In this document: piece after piece, positions 1 through 13,300 of the stretch
How the letters are laid out: each line of letters begins with the position of its first letter
How positions within the stretch are numbered: position 1 is the first letter of the stretch
NCBI RefSeq assembly: GCF_029227915.1
Contig: NC_079884.1
Coordinates: 21,018,001 to 21,082,000 of the forward strand
From: Hydractinia symbiolongicarpus
Taxonomy: Eukaryota > Cnidaria > Hydrozoa > Anthoathecata > Hydractiniidae
Direction of reading: 5' to 3'
DNA length: 64,000 nt
Position numbers and translations under genes: made by a program
The notes under the pieces: generated by a model
Database searches by the model: none
What the model saw: only the letters and a program-made list of their open reading frames with translations
What the model was told of the DNA's origin: nothing

Positions 1-31
1 ATGTAAAATATGCACATCTATCTATCTATCC
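1..31 (+). repeat. 3' end of a tRNA-derived SINE copy
   Basis: The first bases match the 3' end of three fuller SINE copies in this window (2284-2610, 51661-52001, 56747-57062). They share the ATGTAAAATATGCACATC tract followed by a short ATCT tail. The rest of this copy lies outside the window. It falls in the intron upstream of the first visible zinc-finger gene exon. Confidence 0.75.
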
Positions 32-71
32 AACTTAACTTAAATATATCAATACTTTTACTCTTTTATAG

Positions 72-3000
72 ATATCATTGTATAGAAATGACGAAGTTGT
101 GTTAACTGTTGAACAAGGAATAACTCTTGGACTTCTCAAGCTGATATACTCATCTGATCGAAAATTTCATGGCATACTGCAAGGCGTCCGAAGTCGTTCA
201 ATATCAGAACAACCATCCGTGACATCAGTCATCCTGTCAGATGACAGGGTACTAGACCAAGATGAATATGAATTAATAGTTCAGGGTATGTTCAGGGTAA
301 TAGTTCAGGGTAACTTCAGGGTAATAGTTGGGAGTATGTTCAGGGTATTTTTAAACTTGATGGTTTTAAATGTTTTGTGTTCTGTATATTAACTAACTTT
401 GGAAAAATTTTGTTGATTATTATTACTTGACTGGTACAAAAAACTGGTTAATATAGAAAGGTCTGATTTTACAGCTTTTTTAAAAGCAGTTTTCAAGGAG
501 GTTCTTATACTAAGTTCATTATTAAAACAGCACTATAAAAAAGAAACACACAAAAATTGAGCTATGTTAAATTCGGAAAGATCAAAATTGAACATTCTTA
601 TTTTCCCTGTCCTCAAGGACTTGAGAGTAACAATGTGAAGAATAGCTTTGGCTCACTTCGTTCACAGAAAATTTATTTATCAGATTAAACTGCAAAATAC
701 GCAAATTCTGCAGTTAAAGGATTTTACAAGATGATGTGTGTAATTTAAACACCTGGATTGTATTTTACAGTAAATCATTAAAAGTGGTCAGTAACCGCCA
801 AACACAGTGTTATATCAAGCTGATTTAATATTCTTTATTTCCCAAATTAGCCAATGGCATTAGAAGATAGCATTTTTTTAAGATATAAAGCAGTAGCTTT
901 CAGTTAAGAACCTTTTTCAAGTGTTAAAAACTTTTTTTCAAATCATTCCAGATCAACATTCACAATCAAGTATCATGCATCAAACTTTGCCATCTGAACT
1001 TCCACCTTCGTCCACTGCAATTCCTCTTCCACCACCAACCAACAATATCTTCTTAACAAACAACACTGAAAAGAAAATGGGTAAGTGCTATTGTGAACTT
1101 GGTCCAAGGGTTGACAATGAATAACAGAAGGCAGTGAAAATTATGCTTGCTCAATAAATGCAAAAAATTAAATTAAAAAAACATGTGTGAAGTGAAGTAG
1201 TGTACAAGAAATAACCTATTACGGGACCATGACATACATTTTGAGAAAACAAAATAAAGAATGTAAATTGTCGTACAGTACCCAAATTTTTTTGTGTACC
1301 GTGTACCGAGTCTATAAATTTGATCATTCCTTGTACATACGTACAGCAATTTTTTAACTCCCTGAATTTTCTGTTGCATGTAACTAAGCATGCCAATTTC
1401 TTTATTTTGTTTTAGTAGCAAAAAAGACAAAGAAAATAATTTGAGAAAGTCTGAACAGAAGAACTTGACAAGACATCACAATTCTTACCTATAAAATAAT
1501 TTTTTTAATATCTAGGTCAGTTTGTTTGTGAATACTGTCATCTGCCATTTGTATCAAAGGCAAAGTTTTTACGCCATCGTCGCATCCACACAGAAGAAAA
1601 TCCTTACGTTTGTGTATACTGCAGCGAGGCTTTCCCTCACCATTTGGAATTACGTAAACATAGAGAAGAATTCCATATGACAAACAAATCATTCAAGTGC
1701 AACTACTGCCCGAAGACCTTTGCGACGAGAGCTGAATTACGTGGACACTTATGGAGACATACTGGTTCGTTTCATCTTCTTGTACAAAACCCGCATTTTC
1801 TTCAAACAGCACGCAGTTATCAACAAGCTTGGCTGTGATAAAAACTGTCCTATCAATGAATTTTTTGCTTACGTTTTTTTGTGTTGTATTTTATAGGTGA
1901 GAAAAACCACAAATGTCGTATTTGTGGAAAAAGTTTTGCTACCAAGGGAAATTTAAAACTGCATATTGACAAGCATATTGGTGAGTCGGGTGTGTTTGAA
2001 CCGTTTTTGTCTTGTAAAAAAAGAAAAGCTATGCTGCCTTTTATATTGCTGATAAAATACCTAATTTTTTGCCGAAGGAAAATATTGTGGAAATAAAATT
2101 TGCAGAACTAGCTGGAAGTATGACAAATGTTATCTCACTGTGTGGTTAGCTAGGAAGCATCTGGGACGAAAATGAGATCAATTTTCTAACGCCATCCGTT
2201 TCGGAACAGGTGGTTTGATGCAGTAAACAATGAAGGCAACAGATAACAAATTTAAAAAAAACAATATTTTGTGTGGGTCATTTATGGCGCCGTAGATTAG
2301 TGGTTATAGCTCTCGTACTCTGTCCGGGAGACCGGGGTTCAATTCTTCTTGACGGCGATTCAACATTGGCGCGTGATTGTTACCATAGCCCAGGGTTAAT
2401 CCAAGTTGGGGAGATAGCACACTGTGTGGGCTGTTGGATGTTGCCGGGAGTAGAGCACAGGCCCTACTAATTGGGTCTGCATAGCTCAAAAAGAGCATTA
2501 AATACTCTAGGACTCTCCATCTAAGCCATGCTCCTGGAAATAATAGACAGGGTATATCCCTCAATATTTGTGAGGCTAGCCATGTAAAATTGCACATCTA
2601 TCTATCTATTGTGAAGTGAATAAGTGAGTTTTTCAACAGGCTTATCCACTAGTGTTAATTAATAATACTCTAATTTTCACTAAAGTCAATCACCACAAAT
2701 GTGCATCCAAATTTTATGTGGTAGCGAATGTACTCATGAACTCAAAATCAGATTTTAAACCGAAATGACTCTTCGTCTCGTTTATATGGAGTTTTTCATT
2801 TCATCACTTTGTACACATGCGCAATAGTTTCATTTCGGGTAGACTGTATTTCATGAAAAGTCGACATTGTTTTTCATTCTAGGTGTTCACAAACACAAAT
2901 GTCCATTTTGTCCTCAACGGTTCACATCACACTCCTCCTTGGAAGCTCATATGGCAAAACACACTGGTATGAAGTCCTACAAATGTCGTCACTGTAATAA

Positions 3001-6000
3001 AAGCTATGCACAAGCTGGTCAGTTAACCTCTCACGAAAGGTTACATACAGGAGAAAAACCGTTTATGTGAGTTTTCCCGTTTGCTGTTGTTATTGGTTTT
3101 TGATAAGGGGTATGTAATTTACCCTGGTAAGACGAGCTTAATCTCGGTGCGTTTGCAGGGAGTAGAATGCCCACATGCTTTCATATGTTTCTTACGTGCT
3201 CTTTTTTCTCACTTTTTATTCTCACGTCAATGGTGTTAGCAAACACATTCTCTCCCTGCTTATAATTTATCTATACGTTATTCCTCCGGAGCTTAAGCCA
3301 TTCAAAACACTCCTTAATTTTAAAAAGTCTCCTAAAGCTCCCCAAATCTCCTCTAAAAGTAGATTTTAAACAACTTTCTTCTCAATTCTCCTCATTTTTA
3401 ATTTTACAGCTTGTGGCATGTTTTTATTTTCGAAATACATAGAAATGGTACTTTTTTACAGCAATAATCTGTTCTTTACTCGTGCCGTTATCTTTAGGAT
3501 TTCAAATATTTCCTTTTTTCCGGAAAAATAGAAAATGTCCTTAAATCTCCTCGATTTTTTATGAAAACATCGCCATCTTCTCAAAATATCTTGAGCATTT
3601 TCATCAGAAGTCTGCAAATCTCTTTGAATTCGACTCTAAAAAAAGTGACAATCCTGTACTTGCTCATCGTGTTTGTGTGTCTTTTATTGCTGCAATTTCT
3701 AATCTTTCAGGTGCGAAGTTTGTGGCAAGTGCTTCCGACTGAATTCAACGCGTCAAGCTCACGAGAAACGTCATAGTGGAAGTCGACCACATATATGTGA
3801 CACGTGTGGCCGCTCTTTCTCAATGCCCGATCACTTAAGGCGTCATTTAAAAACTCACGAAAACAAGCTCGACCGTCTTGCTTCTTGTCCCTTTTGTAAG
3901 AAGAAAATCTTTTCCGGTCGAAATATGCGAAAGCATTTGGTCCGACATCGCGAGTTAAACTTAACAGATGCTCAAGCGAAGGCGATTTCTGCTTCTTTAA
4001 AACCTGACAAAGAAGCGGCTAGCAAAGAAACGGTGGAAGGGCTAAGCACGCCAAATAAAATCAGGCAGAGCATTCACTGCATGGAATGTAACGAAGAAGT
4101 AAAATCGATACGTAAACTTTTCGAGCATTTGACGGAAAACCATTACCATCGCGAGCTGAGCGCATTGGAACGTAAAGAAATTCGTTTGCAGTACGGTTTG
4201 CAAAGATTACATCACTGTCAGTTCTGTTCGTCCTGTTTTGTCGACTACCGGTTGTTGCGATCACACGTCCTTGATGAACATCCGGAACACGCCGAGGATG
4301 TCGGCTTTCTACCAAAAGGAAAACGTGCTGCTGATAGCGGCTCGCAAAAATGCCCCACGTGCTCCATGCATTTCCAACTACGTTCAACTTTGGACGAGCA
4401 CATTATAAAAGCTCATTTAACAGTCACGGAAGCTCCGTCAGAAAACACAACTTCTTCTCCATTGTTTCGTTGTTGGTATTGCGTCCAGACGTTTGGGACT
4501 ACTGAAGAAGTGGTATCACACATGACGTGTGAGCACGAAAGCTTAGAAGTGTTAAGCAAGCGTGTAGAACTGACAGAAAACGTCGGTGACAACGCAGTAA
4601 GCTCCTCCGGTGTATGGTCTTGTTCGCAATGTCCAGCGACGCTACAAAGTGAAGAGGAATACCAGGCCCACATGGCATTACATGCCGAAAGTGAGAAACG
4701 TGCAGCATCATTGCTTATTCCTTCTACGCCATATTTAGACAAACTAAACTTACTCCAGCATGAAGAGAGCGAAGCCAACGTTCAGTGCGTTGTTAAGAAG
4801 TACTTGAAAGCCGACTACCCTTCTGTTTCTGACAGCGGTTCTAATAATTTACCAATGGAGACATCTAAAGGTCCCATGCCATCCAATCTGCCGGACCAAG
4901 TTGAAGCAGCCTCGGAGAACAGCGACCAAAAAATCCAAAGCATAGACAACAGTGCGTCTACCAATCAGGAAAACGCGAATTTAGCATGCAAGAATAACAA
5001 TGGAGAATTTTTGCCGAACGAGAACGACAAAAGTCATACGACGTGTAGTTCTGATACAATCAGCAGTAAATCTAGCAGTGTTGAGGTAATGATGTCCCCA
5101 AGTATTGCAGTGAAAACTACAGACTCTGACGCTAACGTGAACACTATTACCAATTCACAGAAAATCGCTTTATCTACAAACACGTTAGACGAAGAACATG
5201 AAAAAGGAAAGAAGCACAAGAAGAAGAAGAAAAAAAACAAGAAAAAGAACCGACCACTGAAAAATGACAGAGTCTTCTCTCCCTTAATGATATACGATTC
5301 TATCAAAGCTACCGACAGTGACGGCGCTATTGTTCCGTTTCGGTGTTGGTTTTGTTCGGTGACGTATAATCGTCCAGAGGATGTTGTTGCGCACATGACA
5401 AGTACGCACGACAACTTAGAAAACTTAAGTCGGCGCGTCGAAGTGACAGAACTAAAAAATCAACTGACTGAAAAACAGAAGGTTGGGCTAAAGTTATTTA
5501 AAAACAGTACGGACGCTTCGTTGTCGCCAGTGGACAGTTTTCGTTGCTCGAAATGTCCCAAGAAGCTTGAAAGCAAGGAAGCCTACGAACTACACATGAT
5601 TATGCACAAGGCTTCGCAAGATATGAATTTACTGAAGACTGGATCTTTGTTGTTTAACAAGAATAAAGGCGTTGAGAGAGGTAACTCTGGCAGCATAGAA
5701 GATGAACCATTACCTGGTATGTTTACTTACTACACCATTTTTAAGTCAAAAGTCCACTTCAATGTTTTACACGTCAGTTTAAAGCGCACACATTAAAGTG
5801 CTCAATGTTGGGCAATATTTAGGAGAGCCTGAGCCTGCGCTGTTTGTTTCAAAAGTCAAAATTAATTTGAATTTTCTATGAGGGCTGAAAGTTATATACT
5901 ATTGCAATTTTATGATTTTGACCAATGAATTAGTATGAATCGCGCCATTTTATGTTTGTACACGCATTGCTGTTTCCAGTAGACCTTGTGCCTCTCCGAA

Positions 6001-7032
6001 ATTAAATTGGGCTTTTGCGTTTATTTATGTTTCAAGCGCTGGTCAAAGAAACGTAACATTGTAGTGTGTATGTTGCACCCCAAATGTTACGTCGTTGACC
6101 AAAGTTTTCTAAAGGTGATATAATTTTTGCTCTACTGTTTTCAATTAATTAAACCTTGTACTTCATTTGATTGACAGCAAAACTCTTTTACGACTCTTGA
6201 TTTTAACAAGAAGACGGCTTAAGTAGACGCTACCTATCTAAGCTTAATATAGTCTTTTTGTTTTTCAGGTGATCAAATGTACAGTGGTGGGAATAATTTC
6301 AACTGCTTAGCAGGAACAGATAATTTCGATTTCAACAAATCTAAGTTGATGCTGCCATCATCCACGATCGTTTCGCCTCAGGAAGCATCGAAAGAAATTT
6401 CAAACGTATCTAAGCCCGAAACTGTTGGTGCTGTTGTGACAACGAAGACAAAAACGAATGATTTCAGGCCTAAACCAATCAGGAAACCGCCTTCTAAGAC
6501 GGCGAACAAATCAAAACGCAAAACTATTGTTGGTGAAGGAGGCGTTGGGGTAAATATGTGTACACATTGCTCTCGTGTGTTTTGCAGCAAGAGAGCGTTA
6601 GACGTTCACACGTTCAAAATGCATGGACGCGAATACATGCAAAATCCTTCTCATTCTTGGAACACCTCACCATTCACATGTTGGTTTTGCTCCGCACAGT
6701 TTCCATCTCCCGAACTTGTTGTTGAGCACATGACGAACTCGCATGAAAACCTAGATAAGTTAAGTAAGCGAGTCGAAGAACAAAATATTCAAGCGAATGC
6801 CGCCATCATCCAAGACAAGTCACCTGCATTGAAACCAGGTCAATCTGCTTCCAAGAGGTACGTTTCGATAGCCTCATCGAAACAGATGTTGCCATTACCT
6901 TCGTTGAATACCACTCAGACGAAAACTAGCACGAATCAGCAACCCCCGCCTGGTTTTAAAATGTCTTACGCGTTAGCCTATGTGCCAATCTTCATACCAG
7001 AGAAAAACGAAAGTGAGGAAAACAGAGACTAG
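72..7032 (+). CDS. Multi-exon C2H2 zinc-finger protein, 5' end outside window
   Basis: Exons by splice site and phase: 72-285, 952-1080, 1516-1764, 1897-1980, 2883-3066, 3711-5716, 6269-7032 (stop TAG). They sum to 3630 nt, in frame throughout, giving 1209 residues in view. I count 18 C2H2 fingers: three in exon 3, one in exon 4, two in exon 5, ten in exon 6 and two in the last exon. Early fingers have TGEKP-type linkers. Later ones are spaced by Ser/Asn-rich sequence. A basic tract, KKHKKKKKKNKKKNR, about nt 5212-5250, is a likely nuclear signal. The N-terminal exons before the fingers are not a domain I recognise. I expect a nuclear, sequence-specific DNA-binding protein. No KRAB, SET or BTB domain is visible in the window. 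The ortholog is not assignable by eye. Exons 3 and 4 are phase 1-1 and encode whole fingers. Confidence 0.9.
281..350 (+). repeat. Cluster of repeated candidate 5' splice sites after the first visible exon
   Basis: The motif TTCAGGGTA recurs several times directly after the 72-285 exon. Each copy offers a possible AGG|GTA donor, near 286, 297, 310, 321 and 345. The first has the best consensus (GTATGT) and gives the correct phase into exon 952-1080. The donor at 310 would add 24 nt in frame. Confidence 0.55.
2284..2610 (+). repeat. tRNA-derived SINE, near full length
   Basis: It starts with a tRNA-like head. An A-box-like TAGATTAGTGG and a B-box-like GGGGTTCAATTC lie about 35 bp apart. A conserved body and an ATCT-repeat tail follow. 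It aligns along its length with the copies at 51661 and 56747. It is inserted in the zinc-finger intron between exons 1897-1980 and 2883-3066, in gene orientation. The B box here has TTCAA instead of TTCGA, so this copy may be transcriptionally weak. Confidence 0.85.
4465..6786 (+). repeat. Three copies of a 38-residue CW[YF]C finger module within the zinc-finger gene
   Basis: Copies at 4465-4578, 5338-5451 and 6673-6786 encode F-[RT]-C-W-[YF]-C, then VV.HMT..H, then L..LS.RVE. The unit is a C2H2 finger plus a fixed C-terminal extension. The first two copies are each followed, after a short spacer, by a second C-x2-C-P finger. This looks like internal duplication of a two-finger block. The last copy lies in the final exon, across an intron. 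Confidence 0.8.
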
Positions 7033-10000
7033 CTATTGAAATCAACATCACTTATAATCAAATTGTAGTCAATACATTTAAATCGTGACCATATTTAGAC
7101 TGTAATTTTCACGAGTTCGTTGTTTAGCCGGTGGATTTATGTTGCCAAAATTAATGAAAAATGCGCCTTTTTAAGGCCTCTCTCGTATGACGAAGAAGTA
7201 CACCTCCCAACAACGACACTGAGACAGTGTCAATCAGATTCGGCTGTTGTATGTCAGTAATGATAATTTTCGTGAAAGGCATAATAGCTATAAGACTTGT
7301 GGACATTTTTTTTCGGTCCGTAATATACCCTTAGGGAACAAATTTTCGTGGAAATAAATTTTCGCCTTTTTCTATTAAAATCCGCAAACCCGCGGAAATT
7401 GTCTGTTTAAGATATTACCTTAGAAATCGCAATAAGCAGTATAAACATCTGTGTCAATTTGCCGAAGAATCTTTTTACGCCATTTTTTTGTATCAATGCA
7501 TGTATCATTTTTTCAGTCCTTGGATAAATTTTGGCCGAAAATGACGTCAAAGTTTCGACACGTTTTTTTTTTTATTTATTAAATGCGTGCGCCATAAAGA
7601 AGCCTTGAATAAAGTGAGGACAGCGTACACTAAATTACAAAAAGGTAACCAACAAGTTTGCATGAATTATTACTTTCTTCCCCCTCGCAGTAAGTTTTAT
7701 GACATGTTTTTCTTTATTTTTTGGTTTACCTTACCTCACTCCCTCAGAAGGTTTGAGAAGAAAATTTGCAGATATTGATGTCGACATTTGAATAAAGGTG
7801 ATCAGCTGATATGTGTTGAGGGAAATGGGTTCCAGTACTAAATCAAAAAACAAATTTGCTTTTTATTTTCCTGATAATATATATTCTTGCAACTTTAGAA
7901 ACACAAAGTATATATAGTTTGCCGTGAAAAAAAATTCAGGCCTATTTATTGAGATAAGGAAGCCTTTTATAGAATTTGCTCATATAACAGAGGCTGATCA
8001 TTATTTTATCAACTACAAAAAAGAAATTGACCTAGAAAAAAAGGAAAAACGAAAAAATCCTTTTGTTTTAGCGAAAAGTCATTTTAAAAAGTTTCGCGAA
8101 AATTTATTTTTGCGAATTAACTTTTCTTGGAATTCTCGTGCAGGCATGGATAAAATTCGTGAAATTTGCAAAAGTTTACTTAAGGTAATGTTCTTTTCTT
8201 CAGTTTTTATCTTCAGTTCAGTTTGTATTTCTTTCATCTTCTGTTTCTTTATGTATATTGCATTTTCTTTTTCCTTCCCTTAGCTAGTTTATTAGCCATA
8301 ACTACAGGAGAAGCAAGAAAGAAATTCTAAAATTGTCAGGAAAAATTAGGTCAACATTTGAGTGGTCTAAAGTAAACGCTATCATGTACAGCACTTGAAA
8401 ATACAGTAGCAAGAACAAGGTCCCAAGCATAGTTTTCTAAAAACTTATTTAGTGAAAATTCTAGCCTGGATGCTAATTGTTAGCCTTGTGAAATGGATTT
8501 AACAGAAAAGGAGTGTAATCGAAAAAAAAAATTGAACGTGGAATTGAGGCCAATTAGAAAATCATTCTTAAAAGCTGTCAGGGGGGGGGGCACTTTCAGT
8601 CAGTCCAGGAAGTTAAAATTTCAATAATTTTCCTGATAATCATAACGGGGGCCATTGGTTCCAACCTCCTTCCCAGCGCCTGTTGTCTCTTTTCTATAAC
8701 CAGGACGGTGTCAAAAAGATACCCTGGGGACAAGGTTGCATTGGTTCATTAAACATGTAAAGTCAATTTTCTTTTTCAGACTCCGAAATTATTACGTTGA
8801 AAAACTTTTGAACTAATTTTTTTTAATTAATGGTGTTATTTCTTTATGGAAATAATGAATATCAAGAAGCAACGTCCAGTGGGCGTGGTTTACTAAAGAA
8901 TTTCTTTGCCTTACTCCACTAAAGTTTTAACAAATTTCAATTTGTAAATCAAAAGATCAGTCATTTAATGCGTACACGTGCTGAATGGATGGCCCCTTAG
9001 CTGACCAAAAAAATCACCATCATTCGTTCATCGTTCTTTTTTTTTTCCTAAACTGACCGGGGGAGATTTTTTTACTTCACTTTGAACTTAGGTGTTTGCC
9101 TCCCCATTCTAAAACTTCGTTTGAATAAACTCATTGCAAAAATATCTTTTCATAATTATTTACTAACAGTACAAATTTTGTTTATACATATAACTACTTA
9201 TATATTCAGTTACTATATGTAGACTATGTATCCACAATATCCACAATGTTCTTCTTCCAACACTCATTATATATCTCTAAAATGGAAATTTCTGCTTACT
9301 AAGCAATTTAGATAATACATCAAAATCATTTTAAGAGCAACTGTTTGGACAGCTTCAAATTTACCCCAAATAGCATTAAATTATGGCGAATGATGTAAAA
9401 CATATTAAATATTTTTAAAAGCCCAGTACTCTTTTACAAATCCTTTTATGATTCGTGATTGGCTAACTGCCTAACTCCGTGAAAATTAATAACTATTAAA
9501 ATTTGTACCTTTCTACTAAAAAAACAAAATTATAGAATCTAACAAAAAAAATGCTGTAATTTCTAACCGTATATAGTGCATGTCTAAAATATCCATTAGT
9601 CAGATAACTACGTTTATGCGAAAGAATTATGTAATACAAAAAGCGTAAAAAATTGATAAAAATACGAGAGTTAATAAAATACACGGTAAATTTCTGCATA
9701 CTCCAAGTAGAAAAAATGTGAGCAAAACGTTTTGTGAAACCAAAAATTACCTGAGACAAGAGGTCTGCTAAGACTGAAATTATTTTTTCCAAGCTTAATT
9801 AGGGAAAGTGTGTATGCGGTAACTATTCTCAGTTTAGTGTTTCTACAATTTTTCACATTAATTCTCTCTCTATCCTCTCTAGTCAATCGTTAAAGGCGAA
9901 AGTCCACTTCGATCGGAAGGCACGACGACGCGCGGCGGTCGTGCGTTTGAGCAGTAGGGTCCACTAGAAATAAAAATGCAAGCAAAAATTTAAAATGGCG

Positions 10001-10334
10001 GCTATTCAAGCACTGGAATGCTTATAATGGCTCATGAAAATTTCGCAATTTTGACATTCAAAACAAACAGCGCAGGCAAAGGCATTTTAATGCATGTACC
10101 TCGAGCAGACGTGCTAAAAGATCGAAGTGGAATTTCGCGTTGATTAATTATTGTATAGATAATTTCTGAAATTAATTTCTAATATTCATATGTCTACTGT
10201 ACTGATTAATATCGTCTTTACATTAACAAGTCAGGTAGAATCAGGAAATTGGCTTTATAAGTGCTACCCTTATAGAAATTTTTGCGACAAAAATATGCAC
10301 CATCTTCACAGGTGATGTTTGTAAGGCGTTATCA
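7033..10334. other. Intergenic region between convergent genes
   Basis: It holds the 3' UTRs of the zinc-finger gene (AATAAA at about 7353) and of ACSS3. Short ORFs at 7587-7778 and 7924-8283 have no recognisable domain and are AT-rich; I do not call them genes. A 10-base G run lies at 8581-8590. AT-rich sequence with repeated TTCGCGAAAAT-like words occurs around 7340-7400 and 8080-8165 and is probably decayed repeat. A candidate inverted-repeat element is listed separately at 9894-10143. Confidence 0.6.
9894..10143. mobile_element. Candidate MITE with TTAA flanks
   Basis: Inverted ends GCGAAAGTCCACTTCGATC (left) and GCGAAATTCCACTTCGATC (right, reverse complement) match 18 of 19 bases, and the span is flanked by TTAA on both sides (9890-9893, 10144-10147). 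TTAA duplications are typical of piggyBac-like elements. The outermost bases next to TTAA do not pair well, so the true boundary is uncertain. No ORF is present; the interior is relatively GC-rich for this window. Confidence 0.5.
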
Positions 10335-13300
10335 TTAAACATCGCCATCAAAAGATACTGATTTTTTCAATATCGCTTCGACGACAGCAAAATCGTCAGG
10401 ATTTTCTATAGTTTGTGGAACCTAAAAAAAAAAATAAGACATGAGGAAAAACTTTTTTCTTTGGACAATTGCAAAAAGGAAAGTGTAGCTGTTTTTCGAA
10501 CAAATATAGAACCAGGTGTAATTTAAAATAAAACCCCGCGTAGCTAATCAAAAAATCAATTTAAACAATTCAACTCACAATGCGACCGCATTTGATGAAA
10601 TATGGACTCAGGGCTTATATAGGGCATTTAAACTTACCGTATACTCATCACCATCCATGATCTTCTTGAGAGTTCCTCTAATGAATTTCCCTGCACGTGT
10701 CTGTCAACAAATATAGAAATTTGTTAACAATAAAATTATAATTTTTAATTTCTTTTTATTGAACGAGACGTTTGCAATTAATGCGGAATCCTGCGTGTAA
10801 AATGCCGAATCCCTGCATGTAAAATGGGGGAAACCATATAAACCGATACTCAAATAGGAGAAACCGTATAAACCAATACTCAAATGGGAGAAACCGTATA
10901 AACCGATACTCAAATGAGAGAAACCGCATAAACCAATACTCAATGCGTTTAGTATTAGCTTTTATGAAACCTTTCCAGAAAAAATAATTCGCAAATGCAT
11001 TTTTACCAAATCACATTCTTATCATTTTAATGACCTCCAAAAAAGAAGTAAAAAATTGGATTTTAGATACCGTGATAATTAATTCTTGAAATTCGCCAAC
11101 GGAAGAGTTACGAACATTTACTGTTTTTGGAACCTTTGCCCTCAAAAGTTTTCAGTATTAAAGTACATGAAAATACATCAAGTATTTTGAGGTTGAGTTG
11201 AAATAAGTTGATAAACAATGTTTTACGCAAACAAGAATAACGTAAAATCTAACCTTGGGTAACACAGGCAGAATAATAACTTTCTTGAAGGCAGCAACTG
11301 GCCCAACATCAGAACGCACGACTTGAATAACGTCTTTTTTTACAGTCTCTTCGTCTTTTTGACACCCTGGAGAAGACAGACAGAAAGTTACAAATAAACA
11401 GAATATGAATATTTTGAAAAGTCGGAAAGTTGACAAAGTGCAGTTACTCGGAAGCTGACAAAGTAACTGCAAAATATCATATGGTGTTGATCAGAGATCT
11501 CTCTAGTTAATAAGAGGACAAGAAAAAAAAAAGAAAATCTAAACCTGTCAACTTATCGAATAATAACATTTGGAAAATTATATCGAAACTAAAACCAAAG
11601 TTATTGCTCTTACTTAAAACAACAACATAGTTTAGTGCCAAATAACACACTGAGACATTAACGAAAACAGTCGGAAGTTTCTAACCTTGATTTTGGGGTC
11701 TGATTTGTCAGAATATTTTCAGGAAACAACAGGACTATAAGATCAATCGTAATATTCCTGTCGACGCCGACTGATCAAATTACACCATAGTAAAACCCAA
11801 AGTTATCATACCACCCTCTTAACTTGAGAGTATTCAAGGGGTGAATAAACGCTTGGCAGTTTAAAAAACTTGACCAACCAAAAAATCAGAAACCTCTCCC
11901 CACCTTTTCTTAGAACAACCAAACCAACTGGTATTAAACCTTTTACTTCGTCTTTCACACCAATGACAGCTTGTTCCATAATGTCTGGATCTTGTGCAAT
12001 TGCCTGCGAAAGTTATACAAATATTTCCACTGCACTTTACATCTTACAATTTCCTTAACATAACCTAATTACGTAAGAGACTAGGCTGCAATAGAACGAA
12101 TCAAAAATATTACAATTTATTTAAGCATAAACGAATTTGGTGAAAGATCAGACGAGGAATGTTTTTGTTGGAGATTTTGCTCAAATTTTCGGAGAAAATA
12201 TGTCACATAAGCATTATTATGATGAAAATGTTTCATTTACCCTCTCCATTTGTTGTGTTGACAGCCGGTGTCCAGCCACGTTAATGACGTCATCAATGCG
12301 TCCACCAATAGAAACGTAGCCGTTCTCATCAACCATACCCGCATCACTGGTGTCATAGAAACCCTAAAAATAAATAAAAAAATAAATAATTAAATAAATA
12401 AACAGTGGTCAATTAAATTGCAAGATAATAAGATCTCCTTTATAAAGTAATTGTGTGTCCGTGGCTATTAAAAAAAAACTAAAAAAAACAAACTAACAGA
12501 CCTCTACTGTTTCGAAGTAACTTTCAATGAAGCGATCGTCTTTGTTCCACAGCGTTGACATGGCGCCGGGTGGAAGCGGTAACCTATGATTTAAAAGTAG
12601 ATTTGTTTGGAAGAAATTACTTGATTAGGTTAATCAACAAGCCATGATAAATCTGAAAATTTAAAATTCCAATTTCCGCATTGGAAATTACGATAATGAT
12701 AAAAACGACTACTACGGAAGCAACGACGATAAAACAACGACAAAAAAAATGTTAAGCATGTGTTTGCACACATCGACACCCCTACCAACTGTAAAAAAAA
12801 AAACGAAAACGAGAACAACAACGGCTTCGAACACGACCTCCAAAAATCTCAGATGTGCCTTTTGAGACCACCATCTACCGTCGATCTCAGAACGACGACA
12901 ACACCAACGAAAGCAGATGCGAAAACGACAACAGCTACAATAATGACGACCACAACAACGACAACGACTACAAAAAACGGCAATCAAAATTACGGAATGT
13001 AAGAGAACGTCAACGACCATGAAATGCAAAAAGGACGACAACGACAACACCGACAGCTTTTTTAATCTGTTAATAATTCAAAACAGTCCTTACTTTACAA
13101 AAATCTGTCCCAATTCTCCAGGTTTGCATTCTTCGTATTGTTTACTCAACACTTTCACTAAGAAAATGAATTTAAGAAAAACTTGAACAAAATGGATTGA
13201 ACAAAAAAATATAGAATTATAGATGCGATCAGTCAAGTAGGGATGAAGGTAAAAGGTTTGGCCATTCGAAAATGCGTATAGATATATCATAATGAACGCC

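Noticed and set aside
2284-2400. Possible functional tRNA gene
   Set aside because: A and B boxes are present, but no cloverleaf with paired acceptor arms can be formed, and the same head recurs with a long shared body and ATCT tail, so it is a SINE.
4061-4778. Minus-strand ORFs of 108 and 121 codons
   Set aside because: They lie antisense within the large zinc-finger exon, whose plus-strand frame has clear C2H2 fingers; the antisense frames have no domain.
8581-8590. G run as a quadruplex
   Set aside because: A single homopolymer run with no further G tracts close enough to form a four-tract quadruplex.
10704-10943. Minus-strand ORF with repeated [10 protein letters not shown]
   Set aside because: Caused by the 30-bp tandem array; flanked by ACSS3 exons whose phases skip it.
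12712-13050. Open frames on both strands, 80 and 112 codons
   Set aside because: Products of the ACG/ACA simple repeat inside an ACSS3 intron; the peptides are low-complexity Thr or Cys/Arg runs.
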